Origin: Lewinellaceae bacterium
Lineage (GTDB): Bacteria; Bacteroidota; Bacteroidia; Chitinophagales; Saprospiraceae
Assembly (NCBI GenBank): GCA_020636375.1
Contig: JACJXZ010000016.1
Location: 221,885 to 285,884 of the forward strand
Reading direction: 5' to 3'
Length of the DNA stretch: 64,000 nt
Shown: one piece after another, positions 56,959 to 64,000 of the stretch
How the letters are laid out: every line of letters begins with the position of its first letter
Position numbering within the stretch: the stretch's first letter is position 1
Program-made: the position numbers and the translations under genes
Notes under the pieces: model-generated
Database searches by the model: none
Told to the model about the DNA's origin: nothing
The model's input: only the letters and a program-made list of their open reading frames with translations

Positions 56959-58755
56959 TTGGAACCGATAAAGGAACTCATATTTAAGAAAACGGCTAAC
57001 CCCTTTGTCAATTCAGGTATTATTGGCCTGTACCGAATGAGCCAGAAATTCCTGGAAAGGAAAAGGATAGAATTCCCTTCAATTAAAATCAGTGGCTTAG
57101 CTGATAACCAACTTCACATTTCAGCAGATACTGAGGAAGAGTTGCTGTGCTATCTTGAAGAAGTGTACTACTTCATGGGGAATGAATATTATGATACTTA
57201 TACAACGAAGCAGAAAGATAAAAGTGAAAATGTGTATTTCGAAGAAAAGGGAGGAAAGTTGGTTCCGCATCGCTTTGCGAAGATGAATACTTATGGCCTA
57301 ACTCATCTGTTTACCAATAATGCACAAGGTGTAACCACTAAGGATTCCAATTCTTATAAATTTGCTACCCTCAAAAAAGAGAAGCCTGAATATGCTTCGT
57401 TCATTGAGGAATACTTCAAAGAGTCTGGCTTAAAGTTATTGAAGAAGGTTTACTTGAATGAGCCTTACACCAAAGCAACAAGGCTGGAAATAAACAAAAA
57501 ATATTTAGCTAAAGGCAGCGAAATATGCCCTTTGACCGGGGAAAGTTTCAAGGCATTAGTTGAGGCAAAGAATGTATCTCCTTTCTTTTCTGGTCTCTCA
57601 AACTTCAATACTTTCCTTTCCAGTTCAGAGAAAAAGATTAGTTGGAAAGCTCTTTTTCTTATTCGATTTGCGCCTGTTGTTTGTTTTTATTCTTACCACA
57701 ACAGTTATGAAACACTGATCTGCCATTTGTTTGAATCTAATACACTGGAAAACCTGAATGTTGTGTATTCCGGAGATATGTACGTAACGAGAGATGAATT
57801 GGAACGGACAAATTACCTGGTGAATATTCAGTTGAGTAAGTTTTCTTATCCACGGAAAGACGCAGAAGGATTGGTCATTGATACAGCTAAAGATGCCGTT
57901 TGGCCATCGGAAATAGCATTTATGCTTATTCATACTTTTTACAAGAACCATCTTAGCTCTCAAATAAACAGTAGTGAAGATGATATTCTTGATTTTTTTG
58001 AGGAAGCACCTATCCTCAGAAAGCCAATCACCTTGATCACTTTCAGAGCGGACAAATTTGCTTCCACGCTCAGGCCTAGTTTTTATGAAGAGTACAATCA
58101 AATAAAATTTGTGTTGAGCCTCATCCATTTGATGGAAACAGGAAAAGAAGGAAAACACATTTCATTGGCGGAATTATGGAACAGCTTGCGCTTCAACTCT
58201 CCAAGAGCAAAAACCCTTAAGCGGCAGAATTTACAGAAGGGGAGGGCTTTGGAGAGGCAAGTCCGGGCAGATGTGCTAGAATCGGTCATGAATGCCAGAA
58301 GTATCCTATCGGCTATAGAGAAGTTTTATTACGATATTTTCAATTACTTAATGGCGGGGGAGCAATCTGGTTTTCGGAATTATAAGAGCCTTTTTGATTT
58401 CTTAACCATATACGAAAATATCACCAATATGGACTTAGACAATGATATCCAGGAATACGCCATAAATCTTGGCGTTTCCATAGGGCAGGGAATTTTGAGG
58501 TCAGGAGAAAGCGGCGAAGATCCAAAAACGCTTGCAAAAGGCGGTCGAAAATATATTATCGATCTTCGGAATTCCAGAACACTGGAACAGTTCCTGAAGG
58601 CAATTGAACGGATAATGTTCCGGTACCAGATCGGTGTAAAACGTGAATTACTTAATAAGATAAACGACCGCAATTTCAAGTTGATCAAGAGATTTACCGT
58701 GATATCTGCATTGAACCAATTGAACCCAATTCTTTCAAAACAAATTCAAAATTAA
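56959..58755 (+). CDS. cas8b: CRISPR-associated protein Cas8b (Cst1-like), type I-B
   Basis: A 598-residue large subunit of the Cascade complex, starting with TTG. The beginning KKTANPFVNSGIIGLYRMSQ matches the Cas8b1/Cst1 opening (T-G-NPF-D-G). It should recognise the PAM and help to load Cas3. The family's name-giving CxxC...CxxC zinc site is reduced: only one Cys remains in GSEICPLTGESFKALVEAKN, and no second pair is visible. AT-rich in contrast to chromosomal neighbours. It is the first gene of cas8-cas7-cas5-cas3, with cas7 six bases downstream. Confidence 0.82.
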   Translation: MEPIKELIFKKTANPFVNSGIIGLYRMSQKFLERKRIEFPSIKISGLADNQLHISADTEEELLCYLEEVYYFMGNEYYDTYTTKQKDKSENVYFEEKGGKLVPHRFAKMNTYGLTHLFTNNAQGVTTKDSNSYKFATLKKEKPEYASFIEEYFKESGLKLLKKVYLNEPYTKATRLEINKKYLAKGSEICPLTGESFKALVEAKNVSPFFSGLSNFNTFLSSSEKKISWKALFLIRFAPVVCFYSYHNSYETLICHLFESNTLENLNVVYSGDMYVTRDELERTNYLVNIQLSKFSYPRKDAEGLVIDTAKDAVWPSEIAFMLIHTFYKNHLSSQINSSEDDILDFFEEAPILRKPITLITFRADKFASTLRPSFYEEYNQIKFVLSLIHLMETGKEGKHISLAELWNSLRFNSPRAKTLKRQNLQKGRALERQVRADVLESVMNARSILSAIEKFYYDIFNYLMAGEQSGFRNYKSLFDFLTIYENITNMDLDNDIQEYAINLGVSIGQGILRSGESGEDPKTLAKGGRKYIIDLRNSRTLEQFLKAIERIMFRYQIGVKRELLNKINDRNFKLIKRFTVISALNQLNPILSKQIQN

Positions 58756-58761
58756 GTGATC

Positions 58762-59676
58762 ATGGCGAACAGTCTTACCATTACATACCTGTCAAAAGTT
58801 TCTCTTGCCAGCCTGAATGGCAGTGATAAGGAAGTAGATAACATCAACCCCATTAAAAAGGTGACACTTCCAAACGGAGAACAGCTTCCTTACGTTTCGT
58901 CCCAGGCAATTCGCCGGGCATTGAGGGACAAGTTGGAAGAATTAGGCCATTCCGTTTCACCGGTGCAGGAATCCAGCACAAGTAAAGGCGCTCCCAAAAC
59001 GGCGCTTGACCCTATCAGGTACCTGGACGATGACCTATTCGGTTACATGGACGCGAAGGCTGGTTCAGATGGCGAAAAAGGAACGTCTAATACCCGCACC
59101 TCACCCATTCGGGTAGATTCCTTACTAGCCCTGGCCACTTACAAGGGAGACCTGGACTACGCCACGAATTTTACCGGCCAAAAAATCGGATTGGATCCAA
59201 ATATCTTCGAAACTGAGATTCACTCAGGTGTTTACCGGGGGTCGATATTGATAGAGTTGGATCGCGTTGGGGTTGAGTGGAGGCTCGTAGATACTAAGGA
59301 AAGAAAACTGGAGAAGGTTGACCTGGTATCTGCTGAAGAAAAGGCTGGGCGTGTGATTGCTTTCTTAGATTCTTTCCGGACAATGTGGAGTTCCGGGCGT
59401 CAATCCCGGTTTTTAGCCGACATTTCTCCAAAGTTTATTGCAGCTGCACTCATGTCTAGCAAGAACCCCATTTTCCTGGAGGCTGTGAATTTGGATGAAG
59501 ATGGCCAGATCAAAATGGAAGAATTGGCTTCTGTAGTGATGGATTATCAGAAATATATAGATTCCTATGTTTTTGCAATACAGGAAGCTGTTTTCCAAAA
59601 ACAATCGGGCATGAGTACTTTGAGTGAAGGATTTGAGAAAATAGAACAGTGGGTGAAGGATTACTATGAAGCTTAG
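58762..59676 (+). CDS. cas7: CRISPR-associated protein Cas7 (Cst2/DevR family), type I-B
   Basis: A 304-residue RAMP protein that forms the crRNA-binding backbone of Cascade. Starts MANSLTITYLSKVSLASLNG (an upstream GTG adds two residues). The family motif region YVSSQAIRRALRDKLEELGH and the thumb-like NTRTSPIRVDSLLALATYKG are present. A second conserved area is TNFTGQKIGLDPNIFETEIH-SGVYRG. Co-transcribed with cas8 and cas5. Confidence 0.88.
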   Translation: MANSLTITYLSKVSLASLNGSDKEVDNINPIKKVTLPNGEQLPYVSSQAIRRALRDKLEELGHSVSPVQESSTSKGAPKTALDPIRYLDDDLFGYMDAKAGSDGEKGTSNTRTSPIRVDSLLALATYKGDLDYATNFTGQKIGLDPNIFETEIHSGVYRGSILIELDRVGVEWRLVDTKERKLEKVDLVSAEEKAGRVIAFLDSFRTMWSSGRQSRFLADISPKFIAAALMSSKNPIFLEAVNLDEDGQIKMEELASVVMDYQKYIDSYVFAIQEAVFQKQSGMSTLSEGFEKIEQWVKDYYEA

Positions 59677-59688
59677 AAAATATCATCC

Positions 59689-60420
59689 ATGGTAAATTGT
59701 GTTGTCGAGTTAAAAGCTCAAACTGCATCTTTTCGCGACCCGGAATTTCAGAATTACCATCGGTCATTGGAACTTCCGCCGCCAACTACTGTCATTGGTA
59801 TGGTGGGAGCAGCTCTTGGCCTATCTCCGGCAATGGCTCAGGATTTTTTTGATCTGAACAAGCTCAGGATAGGGGTTATGGGGAAGTCGAAGGGAAAAGC
59901 GAAAGACCTTTGGAAGTACAATAACCGCACAAACAAAATGTGGTTGCACCATCCCAACTTTGATGGAAGCATTGTACATCGGGACATTTTGATGTTCAAC
60001 CATTTTCTTTTTGCCTTTCAATCGGAAAACCCACAAGCAATTGATCAGCTTTGTGAAGCTTTCGCGTCACCCGTATTTGCTTTGACTTTGGGCAATAGCG
60101 ACTCTTTGGCAAAGGTACTCTGCATTGAAAGAAATCTGGTCGGCGCCCAAAGTAGTGAAGTTGCTTACTGTCTGTTAAAGGGAGATGTGATTGGGGAAGT
60201 ATTGCAAAGAGCTGAAACCCATCTGAATTTTTCGATTTATCAGACTTCCGATCCAATTGCCCACCAATTTCCTCTTCGTTTCAGTTATGATGGTGATTAT
60301 GGGAAGAGACAAGTGAGTAAGGTCGGGATATACTCTTTGGTAGGTAAACCTATGAAATTGAATTTTTCTGTTGAAGGCTTGCAGTTTGAAAATCATTTCA
60401 TACCATTAGTTGAGATCTGA
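59689..60420 (+). CDS. cas5: CRISPR-associated protein Cas5, type I-B
   Basis: A 243-residue RAMP protein that caps the crRNA 5' handle. The N-terminus shows the Cas5 signature: ELKAQTASFRDPEFQNYHRS and LELPPPTTVIGMVGAALGLS. The C-terminal half has the usual Gly-containing strand pattern. Start 12 bases after cas7; its stop at 60420 directly precedes the cas3 ATG at 60422. Confidence 0.88.
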   Translation: MVNCVVELKAQTASFRDPEFQNYHRSLELPPPTTVIGMVGAALGLSPAMAQDFFDLNKLRIGVMGKSKGKAKDLWKYNNRTNKMWLHHPNFDGSIVHRDILMFNHFLFAFQSENPQAIDQLCEAFASPVFALTLGNSDSLAKVLCIERNLVGAQSSEVAYCLLKGDVIGEVLQRAETHLNFSIYQTSDPIAHQFPLRFSYDGDYGKRQVSKVGIYSLVGKPMKLNFSVEGLQFENHFIPLVEI

Positions 60421-60421
60421 T

Positions 60422-62665
60422 ATGAAGTACGATAAAATACTTGCTAAGTCAGAACCCGAGGAGACGCTGCTCGAACATACGATTAATGCTATTGATGTAT
60501 GGAGGCAAGTTAAACGACAATACTTTTCATACTATCCTGATGTTCAGTTCTGGAAGGAATCTTTCTTGGCCATATTGTTTCATGACTTTGGCAAGGTGTC
60601 CTCAAACTTTCAAAGACAGATAAGGTATAAAGGTAAAATGCCTGGCAACTATTTGAGGCATGAATTCATTTCCGGCTTGTTTCTGTATGCAAATGATCCT
60701 ACTAAATACCGCGAAAGCCCCCACAGCCTGTTTGCTGTTTTTGCACATCATAAAGCCTTAAGAAGTGATCTTTTTACCAAGGTAGTTGACTTAGAAATAC
60801 TGGAAGATAATATTTTGCCTTTCCTTTCTGAAGCTAAGGAAATGTATGAACAAGAATGGAAAGAAAGTTTTCCATTTGCTAAAATTGAAAGGGCTATTGA
60901 GTTCTTGAAGAAGGATTATCATTTTTTATTGAAACAATATCAAAATGGAATCCGTGATTTTATGCTTACAGATAGCAGGATGAAACCTCAGGACAGGCGG
61001 CTCTATATTTGGCATAAAGCCGTCCTACATGAAAGTGACTGGGCTGCTTCTGGCCATACTGCACTTCCCAAAGGGATTTTGTATGATAAAGATACACTTA
61101 CTGGAAAAGTAGTTGAAAAGCTTTTAAAAGAAAAGAAGGTGGTTACCCCTTCTGAGTTTAAGTGGAGAAAATTTCAGGAAGCCAGTTGGAAACAACGAGA
61201 AGAAAACATTATTGCTATTGCTCCTACTGGTAGTGGAAAAACAGAAGCTTCTTTGCTTTGGGCGTCGGGAAAGAAGCCTGAAAACCGGATAATCTACCTG
61301 CTTCCAACCCGAGTAACATCTAATGCTATTTTCAAAAGGCTTGGGGAATATTTTCAGGAAGATAATGTAGCCCTGGTTCACTCCTCTGCGCTTTTTTTTC
61401 GAAAGGACGAAGGTGACCGGGATTTCGACAAGAAAAAATACTTGTGGGATAAGACATTTTTCAAAAATGTTACGGTTTGCACAGTTGACCAGATGCTGAC
61501 TCAAGGCTTCAACCTAGGGCACTGGGAGCTGAAGACATTTCACGCACTAGAGGCACGAGTGATCATTGACGAAATCCACCTTTACACTCCCTATACTTTA
61601 GCACTCATTATTCGGACAATAGAGTATTTAAAAGAAAATTTCAGTACGAAGTTCTATCTGATGACGGCGACCATGCCTTCTAAATTGAAGGCTTTACTTC
61701 AGAAGACATTGGGTGAAGTACAGGTCATTGAAGATACCGAACTACTTTCAAGAGCCCGAAATTTTATTGAAGTTAGAGACGAGCAAATAGAATCTTTAGA
61801 AGGAGAAGTTAAAGAGCAATTTGACAACAAACCTAATTTAAAACTGCTGATAGTAGTAAATACGGTAGATCGGGCAATTCAGCTTTATGACACCTATAAA
61901 GATTTCAGTAAAAGACGCGGCTTGAATATCATTTGCTATCATTCCAGGTTTATTCAGAAGGACAGAAAAGAGAAAGAGGCCAATATTTTTAAACTCGAAA
62001 AATCTGAAAAGGGAGGCATTCTTATTGCTACCCAAGTTGTCGAGGTTTCTCTGGATATAGATTTCGATCTGTTGTACTCAGAAAATGCTCCAATTGATGC
62101 CATAATACAAAGAGCTGGCAGAGTGAATCGTAAAGGAGGGAAATCTGAGACGAAGATGGTTGTCTTTCCTCATTCAGATATATCGGAAAAAATATATGAT
62201 GTCCCCGGAATTCTGAAAAATACGTTGTCTGTACTAAGAGCGCATAACAAGAAAAGGTTAACCGAGAAAGATTTTATTGAGCTTGTTGACCAGGTATATC
62301 AGGATTATGAGATAGAGAAGGAGGAAAATTATCAGAAGGGCCTGTTCAAATACGGTGATATTCAAAGTGATCACCGATACATTATGGATCTGAATACAGA
62401 TGAACGTATTTTTACACGAGAAGGCCTGGACTCGGTAACTGTGATTCCTGATAAGTTCCAAGAAGAATTGTGGAATTCAGATAACCTGGAAGAGAAGGAA
62501 AAATACACTCTTTCGATTAGAAGGAAAAGGTTCTTTACTCTGAGGTCAAGTCCTAAAGATGAACAGGGGCATATATTTGTAGCAGGGAAATATTCTATAG
62601 AAAAAGGCCTTGAATTTTCTCCTGATGATCGGCAGGCAGTAAGTCATAAATCAAAATCCGTATAA
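60422..62665 (+). CDS. cas3: CRISPR-associated nuclease-helicase Cas3, type I-B
   Basis: A 747-residue effector with HD nuclease and SF2 helicase. HD residues: His19 (LLEHT), His53-Asp54 (LFHDFGK), His79 (LRHEF), His108-His109 (FAHHK) and Asp205 (HESDWAAS). Helicase motifs: Walker A APTGSGKTEA (about 266-275), DEIH at 382-385, TATMP at 414-418, and QRAGRVNRKG near residue 565. All catalytic residues are present, so it should be active for target degradation. AT-rich. Last gene of the interference operon. Confidence 0.93.
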   Translation: MKYDKILAKSEPEETLLEHTINAIDVWRQVKRQYFSYYPDVQFWKESFLAILFHDFGKVSSNFQRQIRYKGKMPGNYLRHEFISGLFLYANDPTKYRESPHSLFAVFAHHKALRSDLFTKVVDLEILEDNILPFLSEAKEMYEQEWKESFPFAKIERAIEFLKKDYHFLLKQYQNGIRDFMLTDSRMKPQDRRLYIWHKAVLHESDWAASGHTALPKGILYDKDTLTGKVVEKLLKEKKVVTPSEFKWRKFQEASWKQREENIIAIAPTGSGKTEASLLWASGKKPENRIIYLLPTRVTSNAIFKRLGEYFQEDNVALVHSSALFFRKDEGDRDFDKKKYLWDKTFFKNVTVCTVDQMLTQGFNLGHWELKTFHALEARVIIDEIHLYTPYTLALIIRTIEYLKENFSTKFYLMTATMPSKLKALLQKTLGEVQVIEDTELLSRARNFIEVRDEQIESLEGEVKEQFDNKPNLKLLIVVNTVDRAIQLYDTYKDFSKRRGLNIICYHSRFIQKDRKEKEANIFKLEKSEKGGILIATQVVEVSLDIDFDLLYSENAPIDAIIQRAGRVNRKGGKSETKMVVFPHSDISEKIYDVPGILKNTLSVLRAHNKKRLTEKDFIELVDQVYQDYEIEKEENYQKGLFKYGDIQSDHRYIMDLNTDERIFTREGLDSVTVIPDKFQEELWNSDNLEEKEKYTLSIRRKRFFTLRSSPKDEQGHIFVAGKYSIEKGLEFSPDDRQAVSHKSKSV

Positions 62666-62703
62666 GTCCAAGACCATGAATCCTAATCCCTGCCTGCTAA
62701 TAA

Positions 62704-62878
62704 TACGTCGTCCAATTCCCGGAAAAGGCATTGCCGGCTGCTTACCAAACAGACGAACGGCCGATAATTCCTCTGAACAAAGAAGAGTATCCATCTTATT
62801 ACAGCCTGGAAACCGGGTACGGCGTTTATGAAGAGCCGGGGGAGAACCAGGCGGTAATACCCGGTTGACATTTACTTC
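62704..62878 (+). pseudogene. C-terminal remnant of an unidentified gene between cas3 and the TA-like pair
   Basis: After an in-frame stop the sequence reads YVVQFPEKALPAAYQTDERP, then IIPLNKEEYPSYYSLETGYG and ends VIPG-stop. It looks like protein sequence with GC-richer codons than cas3, but no start or family could be found. Probably a relic cut at the right edge of the imported cas module. Confidence 0.4.
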
Positions 62879-62942
62879 CTAATCTTCCGATTGTGCGACA
62901 ACCTGACTCTAAATTTTCCGTATCTTGCAAAAAACAACCGCC

Positions 62943-63254
62943 ATGCCAACCGCTTCTTTAGATGCCCGAATCATCTCCACGCCCAATATTATGGGAGGCA
63001 AGCCCCGCATTGCCGGCCACCGCATCACTGTTCGCGACGTAGTAATGTGGTATGAATACCAGGGACAAAGCGCCGATGAGATCGCAGAGCAGTACAGCCT
63101 GGAACTGGCTGACGTATTTGCCGCATTAGCCTATTATCATGCCAACCGGGAAAGCCTGCGAGCAGCATGGGAAAAGGAAGAGAAATGGGTTGAGGAGCTT
63201 CAGAAAAATATTCCTTCTAAGCTCAAACAAAAGCTAGCCGGTGGCCAGAGTTAA
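62943..63254 (+). CDS. DUF433 family protein, putative antitoxin
   Basis: A 103-residue protein starting MPTASLDARIISTPNIMGGK. The DUF433 core ISTPNIMGGKPRIAGHRITVRDVVMWYEYQGQSADEIAEQYSLELADVFAALAYYHAN is complete; the domain has a helix-turn-helix-like fold. DUF433 proteins are the usual partners of DUF5615 PIN-like toxins. The gene overlaps the next one by 14 bases, as expected for a toxin-antitoxin pair. Confidence 0.85.
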   Translation: MPTASLDARIISTPNIMGGKPRIAGHRITVRDVVMWYEYQGQSADEIAEQYSLELADVFAALAYYHANRESLRAAWEKEEKWVEELQKNIPSKLKQKLAGGQS

Positions 63255-63570
63255 ATTTTACATCGATGTTCATGTTGCGAAGGCAGTCATGCATGGGTTA
63301 ACGCGGCGTGGGGTTGATGTCTTGAGTTGTGTTGACAATGGGCAAAGAGATGCTGACGATGACGAATTGCTAGCCTACGCAACGAGAGAACAACGTGTTA
63401 TGGTTACTCACGACAGTGATTTTCTAATTCTGCACGGCCAAGGAGTTGAACATACCGGCATTGTATATTTCAACCGGCCCATGAGCATTGGCGAGACGAT
63501 CCGTTCCTTGCTTTTGATCTACGAAGTAATGGAAGCGGAAGAAATGATCAATCACGTAGAATTTTTTTGA
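63241..63570 (+). CDS. DUF5615 PIN-like protein, putative toxin (ribonuclease)
   Basis: A 109-residue protein with GTG start inside the DUF433 gene. PIN-like acidic positions: Asp in FYIDVHVA, Asp-rich GQRDADDDELLAYA and VMVTHDSDFL. DUF5615 proteins are related to Mut7-C/VapC nucleases. The pair lies between cas3 and cas6, so it could help to retain the CRISPR locus, which is inference. cas6 begins 4 bases after its stop. Confidence 0.85.
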   Translation: MARVKFYIDVHVAKAVMHGLTRRGVDVLSCVDNGQRDADDDELLAYATREQRVMVTHDSDFLILHGQGVEHTGIVYFNRPMSIGETIRSLLLIYEVMEAEEMINHVEFF

Positions 63571-63574
63571 CCCC

Positions 63575-64000
63575 ATGCCCAAACTCACCCACCTCACCTT
63601 CCCCGAGCTCCATCTCCCCACCCGCAGCGCCCACCACCTGCGCGGTTATTTCGGCCGGTTGTTTCAGGAGCACAGCCCCTTGCTGCACAACCACCTGGAG
63701 GGCGGTGGCTTGCGCTACGCCTATCCGCTGGTGCAGTACAAGGTGCTCGGCGGCCTGCCCGTTCTGGTTGGGATAGGGGAGGGGGCGCAGTTGCTCATCG
63801 AGCTGTTCCTCCGCATCCGGGAGCTGGACATCGACGGGCAGACATATCCACTGAACCATAAAGACCTCCGCTGCGAGGAGGTGGCCGCCGGCTATTCCGA
63901 AAGCCTGCAAACCTATACTTTCCGCACTCTGTGGATGGCCCTTAACCAGAAGAACTTCGAGGAGTACATACAGCTGCCTCCCACCCGGCAGGAACAGCGC
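63575..64000 (+). CDS. cas6: CRISPR-associated endoribonuclease Cas6 (Cas6b type), N-terminal part, runs off the window
   Basis: 142 codons are visible from the ATG at 63575. The sequence shows the Cas6b pattern: HHLRGYFGRLFQEHSPLLHN, then RYAYPLVQYKVLGGLPVLVG, GIGEGAQLL and YTFRTLWMALNQKNFEEYIQ. Cas6 cuts the pre-crRNA within repeats. It is GC-rich with chromosome-like codon use, unlike cas8-cas7-cas5-cas3. It starts 4 bases after the DUF5615 stop, so it is read with the toxin-antitoxin-like pair. Any array and adaptation genes probably lie to the right of the window. Confidence 0.82.
   Translation, partial: MPKLTHLTFPELHLPTRSAHHLRGYFGRLFQEHSPLLHNHLEGGGLRYAYPLVQYKVLGGLPVLVGIGEGAQLLIELFLRIRELDIDGQTYPLNHKDLRCEEVAAGYSESLQTYTFRTLWMALNQKNFEEYIQLPPTRQEQR

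Noticed and set aside
56019..64000. CRISPR array
   Set aside because: No series of identical repeats with regular spacers exists in the window; only the degenerate pair at 56568-56640. An array may lie right of the window.
1..64000. Complete insertion sequence, prophage or integrase genes
   Set aside because: No transposase, integrase or phage structural gene was found; only non-autonomous short elements are present.

Overview
The window reads as a chromosome segment of a GC-rich Bacteroidota, most likely a member of Saprospiria (Lewinella/Phaeodactylibacter-like). The evidence is several type IX secretion (T9SS) C-terminal sorting domains, a gliding-motility-type (CHU_C) C-terminus, very large Cys/Asp-rich surface proteins with dockerin- and cohesin-like parts, DUF5723, and the Bacteroidota promoter element TAnnTTTG upstream of several genes. 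No rRNA or tRNA genes were seen. All statements come from reading the sequence; no database search was run.

Layout. 0-14.7 kb: envelope and storage functions (winged-helix regulator fragment with its membrane protein, four-helix sensor, glycogen synthase, OmpA lipoprotein, DUF4197, DmpA-type peptidase, DUF5723/SH3 barrel, DUF2135 lipoprotein, C-terminal-haem lipoprotein, T9SS cargo). 14.7-15.6 kb: a gene graveyard with fragments of a GNAT acetyltransferase, a DUF1080 hydrolase and a TolB/PD40 protein. 15.7-22.3 kb: NAD-dependent epimerase, beta-helix lipoprotein and three glycosyltransferases (GT2, cellulose-synthase-like GT2, GT-C), probably making an envelope glycan. 22.3-23.3 kb: an AT-rich class A beta-lactamase gene, probably foreign. 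23.4-41.2 kb: rhodanese, ManA, HtrA protease, acyl-CoA oxidase-like enzyme, glucosaminidase, LexA-like regulator, a 2138-residue T9SS adhesin, OxyR and a CHU_C protein.

41.3-54.5 kb is a [NiFe]-hydrogenase locus resembling the group 1h/1l high-affinity type: two TetR paralogues, small and large subunits, maturation protease, HypA, HypB, HypC, TPR and NHL proteins, a nickel permease and two copies of an unnamed small protein family. HypD, HypE and HypF are not in the window. The promoters in front of the small subunit and of hypB share the same architecture, TTAGAA-N6-TTCTAA dyads followed by CCGTTC and a -7 element at identical spacing, which suggests one regulator for structural and maturation genes.

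55.1-64.0 kb is a type I-B CRISPR-Cas locus: WYL regulator, a long leader, cas8b-cas7-cas5-cas3 (AT-rich), a DUF433/DUF5615 toxin-antitoxin-like pair, and the start of a GC-rich cas6 running off the end. No array and no cas1/cas2/cas4 lie in the window. The roughly 420-nt leader of the cas operon holds two tandem copies of an RNA motif with compensatory base changes, preceded by a pair of degenerate CRISPR-repeat-like sequences. This is the best candidate for an undescribed system here.

The intergenic spaces are full of short non-autonomous repeats: a 125-130 bp family with an 8-bp target duplication (two copies), a 95-bp family (two copies), CACATAG-rich repeats around the hydrogenase genes, several long inverted repeats, a 67-bp triplicate, and ATTCA/ATTCC microsatellites. 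Some of these have extended or truncated neighbouring genes.
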